Program-made: the position numbers and the translations under genes
Shown: piece after piece, positions 28,375 through 38,589 of the stretch
How the letters are laid out: the number at the start of each line of letters is the position of its first letter
Numbering within the stretch: the first letter of the stretch is position 1
From: Leptospira wolffii serovar Khorat str. Khorat-H2
Lineage (GTDB): Bacteria; Spirochaetota; Leptospiria; Leptospirales; Leptospiraceae
DNA: 64,000 bases
Assembly (NCBI RefSeq): GCF_000306115.2
Contig: NZ_AKWX02000020.1
Span: 620,001 to 684,000 of the forward strand
Direction of reading: 5' to 3'
The notes under the pieces: model-generated
The model's input: only the letters and a program-made list of their open reading frames with translations
Told to the model about the DNA's origin: nothing
The model's database searches: none

Positions 28375-29403
28375 ATGGGCGGCAAAACGGAAATACCGAA
28401 ATCGTATTTGGCTTACGAGCTAAAGGAATATTCGGACAAACCCGGCAGGGCAAAGATCGTAGAGAAGGAAACTAAACCTTTGAAAAAAGGAGAAGTATTG
28501 ATCCGGATGCATTCCGGTTCCATCAACCCTTCCGACCTGATGTTCATGCGGGGATTGTATGGAATTAAGAAAAAACTTCCTGTGGTTCCCGGCTTCGAAG
28601 GAAGCGGAGTCGTGGTCGCTAGCGGAGGCGGTTGGAGAGCGAATTCTTTGGTGGGAAAAGCCGTAGCTTGCACCGCTCCCGGAAAGGGAGACGGAACATA
28701 CGCAGAATATATGGTGACCGACGGATTCTCCTGTATTCCCTTAAACAAGGATACTAGTTTGGAGCAAGGGGCCTGTCTATTTGTGAATCCGATCACCGCT
28801 TGGGCCTTGCTAGACCAAGTCATTCGCGAAAAACATAAGGCTTATATACAAACCGCCGCAGCTTCCGCTTTGGGAAGAATGTTACTGAGACTTTCCGCTA
28901 AGAAAAAAATTCCGGGCATTCACATCGTAAGAAGACAGGAACAAGTGGATCTCTTGAAGTCCTTGGGAGCCGAGCATGTTTTGGATTCCAATTCTCCCAA
29001 CTTCGAAAGGGAACTCAGAGTCCTTTCCAATAAATTGGGAGCCACGATTCTACTGGATGCGGTTGCAGGAGAATTGACGGGACGCGCTTTAGGAGCTATG
29101 CCTTACGGCGGAAAATGCGTAGTATACGGAGCGCTTTCGGAAGAGACGATTCCATTTCACGCAGGACTTGGAATCTTTCAGAACAAGAAGATAGAAGGTT
29201 TCTGGTTATCCAGTTGGATTCCTTCTCAAAGTCCTTTCCGACTCTGGAAAGTGACCTCGGAAGTTCGTTCTCTTCTAAGCAAAGAATTTCAAACCGATAT
29301 TGCGGCTAAAATTCCACTACAGGAAGCGGATCGTGCCATCGAAGAATACGCTAAGAATATGACTCGAGGCAAAGTGCTGATCACGACAGGATGGAATCCC
29401 TAA
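28375..29403 (+). CDS. Zinc-less MDR family NAD(P)H oxidoreductase (quinone reductase-like)
   Basis: A 342-residue medium-chain dehydrogenase/reductase. It shows the GroES-like N-terminal part (GEVLIRMHSGSINPSDLMFMRG), VPGFEGSGVVVASGG and a Rossmann segment AAASALGRMLLRLS that departs from the usual GxxGxxG. The structural-zinc cysteines are missing, fitting quinone reductase or enoyl reductase types. Start ATG with GGAAGGAAGAG upstream; 15 bases after the ferredoxin gene and overlapping the next gene by 13 bases. Confidence 0.85.
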   Translation: MGGKTEIPKSYLAYELKEYSDKPGRAKIVEKETKPLKKGEVLIRMHSGSINPSDLMFMRGLYGIKKKLPVVPGFEGSGVVVASGGGWRANSLVGKAVACTAPGKGDGTYAEYMVTDGFSCIPLNKDTSLEQGACLFVNPITAWALLDQVIREKHKAYIQTAAASALGRMLLRLSAKKKIPGIHIVRRQEQVDLLKSLGAEHVLDSNSPNFERELRVLSNKLGATILLDAVAGELTGRALGAMPYGGKCVVYGALSEETIPFHAGLGIFQNKKIEGFWLSSWIPSQSPFRLWKVTSEVRSLLSKEFQTDIAAKIPLQEADRAIEEYAKNMTRGKVLITTGWNP

Positions 29404-29966
29404 GGGTTTTCGGAATATCGATGTCTAAACGATTCCTTGTTATCGGCGTTCTGTCCGTATTCACTTTCACATTCTCCTGCTTCGAGTTAAGGGAGAATGT
29501 GAAAAAACTACAGGCCTGCAAATACAGGATATTGGAAACTAAAACGGAAAGGATAGAGATCCTATCCTTTCCTCCGGTTCCGAAAATCCTGATGAGTTCG
29601 ATTTTAGAGATAGAGAATCCGAATGATACTGAGGTAAAAGTTTATAAATTCGATCTGGCCTTATTTGCGGACAATCCGAACGGACAACAGGCCGAATTGG
29701 CTAAAGTGATCTCTACTGAGGAGACTACGGTTCCCGCTTTTTCCAAAAGTTCTATACCTTTGCGGATCGAGACTTCCTTTGAAAATCGGAACCGCCAGGA
29801 AAATTTACTACTTGCGATTCTTATAGCGCGCTCCTTACTCGCAGGAAAGGATCCGAATTTGAGAATCAAGGGCGTGGTAAAATACCAATCGATCCTGGGC
29901 GAGGTGGATTTACCGGTAGATGAAAAGCTATCCGTATCACCTAAGCGTTCGGAGCAGAGTATTTGA
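29391..29966 (+). CDS. Lipoprotein, LEA14/WHy-like
   Basis: A signal peptide ends in FTFTFSC, a plausible lipobox. The mature part (about 50-180) looks like the LEA type 2/WHy fold: ILEIENPNDTEVKVYKFDLALFADN, a stretch with alternating beta pattern. Such proteins occur in stress-related envelopes; function unknown. ATG at 29421 (MSKRFLVIG) may be the real start, giving a better-shaped signal peptide; the longer form overlaps the MDR gene. Confidence 0.7.
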   Translation: MESLRVFGISMSKRFLVIGVLSVFTFTFSCFELRENVKKLQACKYRILETKTERIEILSFPPVPKILMSSILEIENPNDTEVKVYKFDLALFADNPNGQQAELAKVISTEETTVPAFSKSSIPLRIETSFENRNRQENLLLAILIARSLLAGKDPNLRIKGVVKYQSILGEVDLPVDEKLSVSPKRSEQSI

Positions 29967-30265
29967 ATTTCAAAAAATCGTTTCTTGTCCTTCTATTTCC
30001 TGTCATACTCATGAATTGTTCCGACCAGGATGAGGACTTCTATTCTTTCGAGGAATCCGCGACGAGACTACTCGTAGCCTATTCTGCAAAGGATGCGGAA
30101 TGCGGTTCCAATCGACAGATCACCTCTTTCGTTCCGGGTAGAACCAGAAAAAAGGACGTGGATAATTGCGTACTATCGATTGCGGTCGAAAGCTGTAGCT
30201 TTTGGACCCAAGCAGGGGATCCGGTTCCCTTCGCCTGTAAGGCGATCGAATATAGATTGAAGTAA
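29963..30265 (+). CDS. Small lipoprotein, 100 aa
   Basis: Not recognised. The TTG start overlaps the previous stop by four bases. A signal peptide with lipobox VILMNC (Cys19) is followed by an acidic segment and four further Cys (CGSN, NCVLS, SCSFW, FACKA) that could form two disulfides in the periplasm. It directly abuts the next gene. Confidence 0.7.
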   Translation: MNFKKSFLVLLFPVILMNCSDQDEDFYSFEESATRLLVAYSAKDAECGSNRQITSFVPGRTRKKDVDNCVLSIAVESCSFWTQAGDPVPFACKAIEYRLK

Positions 30266-30763
30266 ATGGGATGGATCGCTAGACACTTCGAGCTAATCAT
30301 TCTGGCCGCTCTTACGATGTCCGGTCTCTCCTATCTGTACATTCTTCTCACTCGAAATCGCAGATCCAAAACCGACACCAAATCTTTCGTTCAATATAAT
30401 ATCTCCGTCGAGGATTCTTCCGGTATAGATCCGAATCGCATTCCCAAAAAAAAGGAACCTAAGGTCAACGTACTCGAGGTCTTCGATTATAACGGGATCA
30501 AAATCATGCATGAGAACGGTCTTTATACGGTCAATCATGCGGGAGAAATTCAGGTCTATGCTTCCTGGCAGGCGCTTCCCCCGAGATACCAAGCTATGGT
30601 AAAGGAGATGGATAAGTCCTCCATCGGCCAAAAGAAGAAGGGAAACTATTATATGGAAGTCTTGAATGGAATCTATTACGTGGTATTTCCGGACGGTAAA
30701 AGACAGAAGTATCCTAAATTCGAAGATATTCCCGAAAAGATCCGTAAAGCTTTAGGATATTAA
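30266..30763 (+). CDS. Hypothetical single-TM protein, 165 aa
   Basis: Not recognised. One membrane helix (about 10-28) then a basic linker and a C-terminal region (about 70-165) with repeated Tyr/Gly-rich motifs (YNGIKIMHENGLYTVNHAGE; YYMEVLNGIYYVVFPDGK), probably beta-rich. Start ATG follows the previous stop immediately (TAAATG), so it is part of the same operon. Confidence 0.7.
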   Translation: MGWIARHFELIILAALTMSGLSYLYILLTRNRRSKTDTKSFVQYNISVEDSSGIDPNRIPKKKEPKVNVLEVFDYNGIKIMHENGLYTVNHAGEIQVYASWQALPPRYQAMVKEMDKSSIGQKKKGNYYMEVLNGIYYVVFPDGKRQKYPKFEDIPEKIRKALGY

Positions 30764-30764
30764 T

Positions 30765-31163
30765 TTGGATTCGGATTCTCTCCGGCAAGCGTATCTGCGT
30801 ACGGAATATATTACTTATAAACCTTCTTTTTCGATCCGTGTGGGTCGGACTCATCCCGACTTGGACGAATTTCTTTCTGGCAAAGGAGTCTATAGCTGGG
30901 CATTTCTCACCGCTTGGAATCCAGGTAGTATTCTTCTCACCTTGGAAGAGAATAAAATCAGAAACTCGGATTTGATCCGGGAACTAGGAAGTTTAGAATC
31001 GATAGAAGGAGAAGGCAAAGCGGAAGACTGGAAGGAAGAAAGCTTTCTAGTATTGGGGATCGATTTGCGGAATGCTTTGGAGCTATCGAAGAAATTCGGT
31101 CAGAATGCGATCGTTTTCGGAACATACGCAAAACCGGCCGAGTTAGTGTTCGTTTCTAAATAA
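30765..31163 (+). CDS. DUF3293 family protein
   Basis: The 132-residue sequence follows the DUF3293 pattern (PF11697): AYLRTEYITY near the start, AFLTAWNPGS in the middle, EESFLVLGI and FGQNAIVFG at the end. Function of the family is unknown. The TTG start follows the previous stop by one base, last gene of this short operon. Confidence 0.8.
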   Translation: MDSDSLRQAYLRTEYITYKPSFSIRVGRTHPDLDEFLSGKGVYSWAFLTAWNPGSILLTLEENKIRNSDLIRELGSLESIEGEGKAEDWKEESFLVLGIDLRNALELSKKFGQNAIVFGTYAKPAELVFVSK

Positions 31164-31177
31164 CGTTTTGCGCTTAG

Positions 31178-32206
<1,029 letters not shown>

Positions 32207-32215
32207 GTGGGAAGA

Positions 32216-35200
32216 ATGGCAAAATTACGTTTTCATAAGAAATTACTAGTTCCTGCAATCGCTTGTTTTCTGTTCGGAGTCGGTCTCATAGGATTCCGAT
32301 CTTCCATTTTCGGGACCGCATCTTTCTATTTGGGAACGGATAGAAGTTTCGGGGTGGGGGAAAAAGCTTACGTAAATCTGGAAGGAAACGGAAGGTTCGA
32401 TTACGAATTTCGAATATATAAAATCAAGGATCCGCAGACTTTTCTAACCAAGAAGGTCCAGGAAAGATTAGTGCAGGAAAATAACGAAGGTGCTTTCGGG
32501 AATCCGTTGGCATTATTCAATCGTACGTTTACGAAATTCCAAGGAGACTTTAGAAAAGTCGCTCGCAAGGAATTCAACTCCAAGACCCGTTCTTCGCTCA
32601 AGGAAACCATGGGTGTGAATTTCGAAAAGGGATCCCGTTCTTCCAATATAGCGGTTCATGCGATTCTTAAAGACCAGGACCTTGTTTCCATCTTTTCCGT
32701 TCCTACAGTAAGTTCTAATTGGGCCTATCGTAGGATTCCGGTTCCCGTCGTGGACGCAGGAGTGTATTTGGTTGAAGGAATTTCCGGATCTCAAATGGCA
32801 TATACGGTTCTTATCAAATCCGGTTTAAATTTTCTAGTGAAACAATCGGATTCCGAAACTTTCGTTTATATAGGAAGAAAGGACAGCGGGGAGCCGATCG
32901 GTAGCGCAAATCTGACTCTTCTGGATTTGGATACTGCCCAAGCCTTTCAAACGGGGAAAACGGAAGGGGACGGTACTTATTATTATAAAGGAAAGACTCC
33001 TGTCCGAAGTTTGGTCATAGCGGAGAAGGGAGGAGAATTCGCTGTCTCGGATCCTGAATTTTATTCTAGTTCTTATTTCGGAGAAGGAGGCCCTCGGGCC
33101 TATATCTATACGGACAGGCCGGTGTATCGTCCGGGAGATAATGTTTCCTTTAAAGGGATCGTTAGAAATTTCGCTCAGGACGAATACAAGTTGATTTCCG
33201 GAACCGGAACCGTTTCGATCCTGACCGAGCAAGGAGCGGTTGCCAAAGGGGATATTCCTGTGGCGATTTCCGGGGATAACGGCAGCTTCAACGGAGAATT
33301 CCAACTTCCGGATTCGGAATCGACTACTCTCGGAAATTATTCTCTTATTTTAAATTTTCGTGATAAAACTTATAGGACCGAATTCTCCGTGGAGGCTTAT
33401 AAAAAGCCGACCTTCCTCGTATCCGTTTCGGTTCCCAAATCCAATTATCTCCAAAAAGAGGAAGTAAACGCGGTCGTTAAGGCCCGTTATTATTACGGCC
33501 AACCCTTGGGAAATAAGGAAGTATCCTACCAGGTATTTCGTCGTCCCAAATACGATTATTCTCCCGTAGGAACTCTTCACTTCGCTGCATCTGCGGATTA
33601 TTTGGAGCAGGCAGGACAGAACGATCGCCAGGAACCGGTTTTGAACGGAAAAGGAAAATTGGATTCCAAAGGGCAATACACGATCAGCTTCAAGCCTAGC
33701 AAAACGGATTCAGATTCCGTTTATACGGTCATCGCTTCCGTCCAGTCTGAGGATATGACCTTGGATGGAGCCGCTTCCTTCTCCGTAAATCGAAGCGCAT
33801 TCTTCCTACGTATTAATAAGGATAATTCGGTTTATGAGCCCGGTAAGAATGCGAGACTCTCCGTAAGTCTGATTCCCTACGATAAGACCTTAAGTGAGGA
33901 AGATAAGCGAAGGTTGGTCGGTAATCGAAATGTGGATTTGACTCTTTTCAATCGAGAGATCCAATATGTGGCCGAGGCGGGTCGTTCCAAACTATCCAAA
34001 TTATCCGTAATGACATCCGCCGCCGGTACCGCCGAAGCGGACTTCACGATTCCTAAGAGAGGCCAATTCGTTCTTGTAGGAGAAACCAAGGATCCGAATG
34101 GAAACGAAACCAAGGCCGAAACATTCTTCTGGGCGTCTTCCGCTTCCGATTCGATCGAGATTCCCTTCAAGGATATCACTTTAAAACCGGGAAAGGATTT
34201 TTATTCGGTAGGGGACTCTGCGGAGATCCTGGTTTTGAGTCCCGTATCCGACGGTCATATCGTATTAACCGTGGAAGGAAATCGGATTTTCAAGAAAGAA
34301 GTCCTTCGGATGAAGGGTAACGCTCTCAAATACCAGGTTAAGATATCTCCCGAGATGAGTCCGAATTTTACCCTCTCGGCGGTTCAGTTTTCGGGAAACG
34401 ACGTTTATAAAAGCCAAGTTAAGGTAGTCGCTCCTCCGGAGCAGAAGTTTCTAAAAGTGGACTTGTCTCCGGATAGAAAAACCTACCGTCCAGGAGAGAA
34501 GGCGGAGATTAAAATTAAAACCACAGGAATCGGAGGCAAAGGGATTTCTTCGGAAGTTTCTCTCGCTGTGGTCGACGAAGCGATATACCAAATTCGAGAA
34601 GATAGGATTCCGAATATAGGCACCTTCTTCTATCATCCTAGAAGAAATAATGTTCAGACGTCGCTCGCTTCTTCTTACAAGTTCTTCGGATATTCCAAGG
34701 ATCAGCGACTTAAATTGACCTTGGGCAAGAAGGGAGAATCCTCCTACACTTCCCTAAAAAACGAAGAACAGGCCAGGGATCGTTTTAAGGATACCGGTTA
34801 TTGGAACGCTAAGATAAAAACCTCGGGAGACGGAACCGCCACCGTAAGTTTCATTCTTCCCGATAACATAACGTCTTGGAGGGTGGTTGCGATAGCCGTC
34901 ACTCCGGATACAAAAGTAGGTCGAGGGCAGTCGAGTTTCGTGACCAAGAAAGAACTCATGCTCTTGGGAGGAATGCCTAGATACATTCTCAAGGGAGAAA
35001 GTCAGAAAGTATCCGCCACCGTTTCCAATCAGACTTCCGCAAAATTGCCTGTTAAAGTTTCTCTCCGTACGGAAGGGGCAAAAATTATAGGAGCCTCCGA
35101 GACTTCCGTCACTTTGGAACCGGGGCAGAATCAGTCGGTGCAATTCAATATCCAAGCATTAGCGGATCCTAAAATTAGATCGGCTAAATTGATTCTCTCG

Positions 35201-36829
35201 GCCGTAGGAGGAGAATATAAGGATTCCGTCCGATCGGAGATATCGTTAAAGACCTGGGGACTTCCACGCACAGTTTCGGAATCCTTAGGAATGAAAGAAG
35301 GTGAAAATACCGCCCTTCTGAAATTATCCGCTCCCAAAGAATTGGCCGATCCTAGACTCGACATTCGATTAAGCCCTGCCACTTTACCCGCTCTGAAGCA
35401 AGCATTGGAATATCTGGCCGATTATCCTTACGGCTGCGTAGAGCAAACTATGAGCAGATTCTATCCTCTCTTGTCCCTGCAAAAAGCGGGGTTTATTAAC
35501 GAGAGATTTAAGGTGGAATTTCCTAAGATGATCGACGCAGGCTTGAAGAGAACTACCGAACTGCAAAGGTCGGACGGCGGATTCGGTTGGTTCGAAGGGG
35601 AAAGCGAGAGCGACGCTCTCATGTCCGCCTATGTATACCGTGGATTGGCCTTGAGCCAAAAATACGGAGCGAAGGTATCTCCTTCCGTATTGAGTAGAGC
35701 TCGTGCTTATCTATATTCCATATTGGATCAAGGGAATCTTTCCACTAATTCCAAAGCTTATGTGATCTTCGCCTTGAGCGAGGGCGGCGGCGTGGAAAAT
35801 AATATTACGGAAGGTCTATTGAAGTCTTCTTCCAAATTGAATCCGTACGGCAAGGCATTACTCTCTTTGGTTCTTTCTAATAAAGGACAAAAGAAGGAGG
35901 CTTCGACTTGGTTCAAGAAAGCCGTCGGCGAAAGCGGTTTCGGAAACCAAGCCTTCGTGAAGTTGGCTTCTTACGGAAAAAACCCTAGTTGGGAAGAGGA
36001 TCGTATCGAGATGATTTCCACTATTCTCACCGCCGGGATAAGGCTTGGAGAAGATACTAACCTTCTCGCCAATTTGGCTTCCGTTCTTCTTACGAATCGG
36101 AACGGGATCGCTTGGAATAATTCCAGAGATACATCGACGGCCGTTTTGGCCTTATCGGAATTCTTGGCCTCCGTTCGAGATACGGATACACCTGCGAATG
36201 TGGAAGTGGTTTTAAACGGGACCAGTCTCAAAACCTTGACTCTTTCTCCCAAATCGGAAGCCGGTGAATTGTTTAAAATTACGGTTCCCCATGATTCCAT
36301 TCTTTCCGGAGAAAATAGAATCGAGATACGTAAAAAGGACGGGCCGGTGCTTTACGTGTCGGCTTCCATTTCCTTTACGGATAGAAGCAAGAAGATATCC
36401 TCCTACTCCAACGGAATTCGAGTCAAAAGAACGTATTATAAAATGTCGATAGACGGAGCCGATATCGACCTGAAAGAATCCAAATCCTTTAAGCAAGGAG
36501 ATTTAGTCTTGGTGGAATTGTCGGTGGAAAAGGAAGACCGAAGCGATTCCTATTTTCTAGTGGAAGACGTTTTGTTGCCCGGATTTTCCTTTGTTCAGAG
36601 AGACTCTGAGTATTTTTCCGGAGATCGTAAAATCGAATACCAGGGCCGCCAAATTTTCGACGATCGTGCGGAATTCTTCGTGAGCGGTCCTGCGGAGAAA
36701 TTTACGATCCGTTACCTTCTACGCGCGGAAGTGGGAGGAAAGTATAAAGCTATTCCGGGTCGCGCGTCCTTAATGTATTATCCGGAAGTTACCGGTGCGA
36801 GTTCAGACGATGAAATCACGATTGAGTAA
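32216..36829 (+). CDS. Bacterial alpha-2-macroglobulin with CVEQ thioester
   Basis: A 1537-residue periplasmic protease-trap protein anchored by one N-terminal helix (about 7-25). Macroglobulin domains (YIYTDRPVYRPGDNVSFKGIVR region, then many MG repeats) lead to a thioester domain with Cys1074-Val-Glu-Gln1077 in the context YPYGCVEQTMSRFYPL, followed by the alpha-alpha toroid and receptor-like C-terminus (about 1430-1537). Family members lock onto attacking proteases. ATG at 32216 has AGGTGG upstream; a GTG at 32207 is also in frame. It is the centre of a five-gene YfaS/MagD-type operon. Confidence 0.92.
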   Translation: MAKLRFHKKLLVPAIACFLFGVGLIGFRSSIFGTASFYLGTDRSFGVGEKAYVNLEGNGRFDYEFRIYKIKDPQTFLTKKVQERLVQENNEGAFGNPLALFNRTFTKFQGDFRKVARKEFNSKTRSSLKETMGVNFEKGSRSSNIAVHAILKDQDLVSIFSVPTVSSNWAYRRIPVPVVDAGVYLVEGISGSQMAYTVLIKSGLNFLVKQSDSETFVYIGRKDSGEPIGSANLTLLDLDTAQAFQTGKTEGDGTYYYKGKTPVRSLVIAEKGGEFAVSDPEFYSSSYFGEGGPRAYIYTDRPVYRPGDNVSFKGIVRNFAQDEYKLISGTGTVSILTEQGAVAKGDIPVAISGDNGSFNGEFQLPDSESTTLGNYSLILNFRDKTYRTEFSVEAYKKPTFLVSVSVPKSNYLQKEEVNAVVKARYYYGQPLGNKEVSYQVFRRPKYDYSPVGTLHFAASADYLEQAGQNDRQEPVLNGKGKLDSKGQYTISFKPSKTDSDSVYTVIASVQSEDMTLDGAASFSVNRSAFFLRINKDNSVYEPGKNARLSVSLIPYDKTLSEEDKRRLVGNRNVDLTLFNREIQYVAEAGRSKLSKLSVMTSAAGTAEADFTIPKRGQFVLVGETKDPNGNETKAETFFWASSASDSIEIPFKDITLKPGKDFYSVGDSAEILVLSPVSDGHIVLTVEGNRIFKKEVLRMKGNALKYQVKISPEMSPNFTLSAVQFSGNDVYKSQVKVVAPPEQKFLKVDLSPDRKTYRPGEKAEIKIKTTGIGGKGISSEVSLAVVDEAIYQIREDRIPNIGTFFYHPRRNNVQTSLASSYKFFGYSKDQRLKLTLGKKGESSYTSLKNEEQARDRFKDTGYWNAKIKTSGDGTATVSFILPDNITSWRVVAIAVTPDTKVGRGQSSFVTKKELMLLGGMPRYILKGESQKVSATVSNQTSAKLPVKVSLRTEGAKIIGASETSVTLEPGQNQSVQFNIQALADPKIRSAKLILSAVGGEYKDSVRSEISLKTWGLPRTVSESLGMKEGENTALLKLSAPKELADPRLDIRLSPATLPALKQALEYLADYPYGCVEQTMSRFYPLLSLQKAGFINERFKVEFPKMIDAGLKRTTELQRSDGGFGWFEGESESDALMSAYVYRGLALSQKYGAKVSPSVLSRARAYLYSILDQGNLSTNSKAYVIFALSEGGGVENNITEGLLKSSSKLNPYGKALLSLVLSNKGQKKEASTWFKKAVGESGFGNQAFVKLASYGKNPSWEEDRIEMISTILTAGIRLGEDTNLLANLASVLLTNRNGIAWNNSRDTSTAVLALSEFLASVRDTDTPANVEVVLNGTSLKTLTLSPKSEAGELFKITVPHDSILSGENRIEIRKKDGPVLYVSASISFTDRSKKISSYSNGIRVKRTYYKMSIDGADIDLKESKSFKQGDLVLVELSVEKEDRSDSYFLVEDVLLPGFSFVQRDSEYFSGDRKIEYQGRQIFDDRAEFFVSGPAEKFTIRYLLRAEVGGKYKAIPGRASLMYYPEVTGASSDDEITIE

Positions 36830-37490
36830 ATTATTCTTTATTATCTGTATTTGGATCTACGGAGGGAGCTTATTCTCTCAAACGGTGACTATACAATCTC
36901 CGAGCGGAGGATTCACCACCGAAAGAATCCAGACGATTTCCGGAACGGTAACCGGTGGAGGAAATCCGGACCGAGCTACTATCGTGATTAACGGGATTCC
37001 GCAAACGATCCGTCTACTCGGGGGCAAATTCAGTTTGAATACCGTCGTTGCTCCCGGGACCAATCTGGTGGAAGTGAAGGCGGGTAAGGGAAGCGATAAG
37101 GTCTCATTCTTCGCAGCAGTTCCTCCTAGAGATATCAAAGTGGTCCTGACTTGGGATTCTCCTACGGATGTGGATCTTTGGGTTTTGGATCCTACGGGAG
37201 AAAAATGTTTTTTCGCTCATAGGGAAACTAAGTCCGGCGGAAATCTGGATGTGGACGTCATCGACGGTTATGGCCCGGAGACTTTTACGATGGCCAAAGC
37301 GCTTCCCGGAAATTACTCGATACAAGTTCAATACTACGGTTCCTACGACCAACCCGTTACGAGGGTGAACGTATATGTGGTTCTGAACGAAGGCAAATCG
37401 AACGAAAAAAGAAAACAATTCCAGTTCGTGATGACTCGCTCCCAGCAAGTCTATCATATCGCAAATTTCGAGATAGAACCGGAACCTTGA
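36810..37490 (+). CDS. DUF2135 protein (YfaP type)
   Basis: Exported 226-residue protein. A signal peptide (cleaved near LFSQ-T) precedes an Ig-like beta domain (about 24-110) and the DUF2135 domain, with LTWDSPTDVDLWVLDPTGE and YFGSYDQP-type repeats rich in Asp. ATG at 36810 is preferred over a GTG at 36795; it overlaps the macroglobulin stop by 20 bases. In the E. coli yfa and Pseudomonas mag loci a DUF2135 protein accompanies the macroglobulin, so it is probably a periplasmic partner. Confidence 0.8.
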   Translation: MKSRLSKLFFIICIWIYGGSLFSQTVTIQSPSGGFTTERIQTISGTVTGGGNPDRATIVINGIPQTIRLLGGKFSLNTVVAPGTNLVEVKAGKGSDKVSFFAAVPPRDIKVVLTWDSPTDVDLWVLDPTGEKCFFAHRETKSGGNLDVDVIDGYGPETFTMAKALPGNYSIQVQYYGSYDQPVTRVNVYVVLNEGKSNEKRKQFQFVMTRSQQVYHIANFEIEPEP

Positions 37491-37497
37491 TCCTAAG

Positions 37498-38571
37498 ATG
37501 AATTGGACGTTAATCCATTATACAATTCTTATCGGATGTACGTATTTTCTGTCCGAGAATTTGGAGGCGGCTCCGAAATCCTCCTATTCGTATTTGGACA
37601 AATCCGTCCGTGAATTCGAAAAAGAACATTCAAACGCATCGGTTTTAATCCTAGAATCCAAAACCGGAAAAATAGAATACGCATATCGTCCGGAAATCGC
37701 GATTTCCAAAAGATTGCCTCCCGGATCCTTGATCAAGACTCTGTCCGCACTCGTATTTCTGAAATACAAGGATCGATTTCGGTTTTCTCCCGAGAAGAAG
37801 GTTCGCTGCGACGGAAAATTTCTATTAAGCGAGGACTTAGCTCCTACAAGGGCGGATTTGTCCGTTCTTCATATTCCTAAAGATGAGAACGGAAAGGAGT
37901 ACCTACGCTGCTCCCTCGCCCAAGGACATGGGGAGACGGATCTTCAATCGGCTCTGGTCCAATCTTGTAACGTGTACTTTCTGAAAACCGCCTCCGCCAA
38001 TCCCGGATTATTTTATGAAAAACTGATGGAAGAATGGGCTCTGGGAAAATCCACGAGGGCCAGGCTCGCGCCCTATGTCGAGCCCGCCGATATCCGCCCT
38101 TACGCGGATTCCCTAGTTCGAAAAACTGTTTCTTCCATCGGAGAAGGCGGACTTCTTCTCACCCCTTTAAAGGTGGCTCAAATATACGCTTCCATTTGGA
38201 ATACAGGTCCTATCCTTTCCCCTTATTGGATCCGAGGAGAAGGACCCGTTCTAGTCGGAGAGAATCGATTCTCCGATCCGGACCTGAGGCGAATCATTTA
38301 TTTTCTTTCTCAAGTTCCGGAAAGCGGAACCTTAAAGGGACTAAAGTCATACCAAGGCGATCCGGAAATTCTAGGCGGCAAGACCGGGACCGGGACAAAA
38401 GACGGGCATAAATTCGAGACACAGGCTTGGACCGTGCTTTCCTTTCGTCATGGACAAAACCAAAAGGTGATGACGGTTTTTGTGGAGAAAGGCTCTGGCG
38501 GAAAGGAAGCCAAGTCTCTGGCATCGAAAATTTTATATAAAATATCCGAAGCGAACGAATCTGAAAGGTAG
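37498..38571 (+). CDS. Penicillin-binding-protein-like serine acyltransferase (YfaQ position)
   Basis: A 357-residue exported protein with all three active-site motifs of the penicillin-binding/beta-lactamase fold: S77-L-I-K80, S156-C-N158 and K295-T-G297. It should be a DD-transpeptidase- or carboxypeptidase-like enzyme, or a penicilloyl-binding sensor. In this operon type the position is usually occupied by a DUF2300 (YfaQ) protein; whether DUF2300 and this are homologous needs a profile comparison. It starts 7 bases after the DUF2135 gene and 18 before the DUF2138-like gene. Confidence 0.8.
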   Translation: MNWTLIHYTILIGCTYFLSENLEAAPKSSYSYLDKSVREFEKEHSNASVLILESKTGKIEYAYRPEIAISKRLPPGSLIKTLSALVFLKYKDRFRFSPEKKVRCDGKFLLSEDLAPTRADLSVLHIPKDENGKEYLRCSLAQGHGETDLQSALVQSCNVYFLKTASANPGLFYEKLMEEWALGKSTRARLAPYVEPADIRPYADSLVRKTVSSIGEGGLLLTPLKVAQIYASIWNTGPILSPYWIRGEGPVLVGENRFSDPDLRRIIYFLSQVPESGTLKGLKSYQGDPEILGGKTGTGTKDGHKFETQAWTVLSFRHGQNQKVMTVFVEKGSGGKEAKSLASKILYKISEANESER

Positions 38572-38589
38572 ACCCTGGAAAATAAGACC

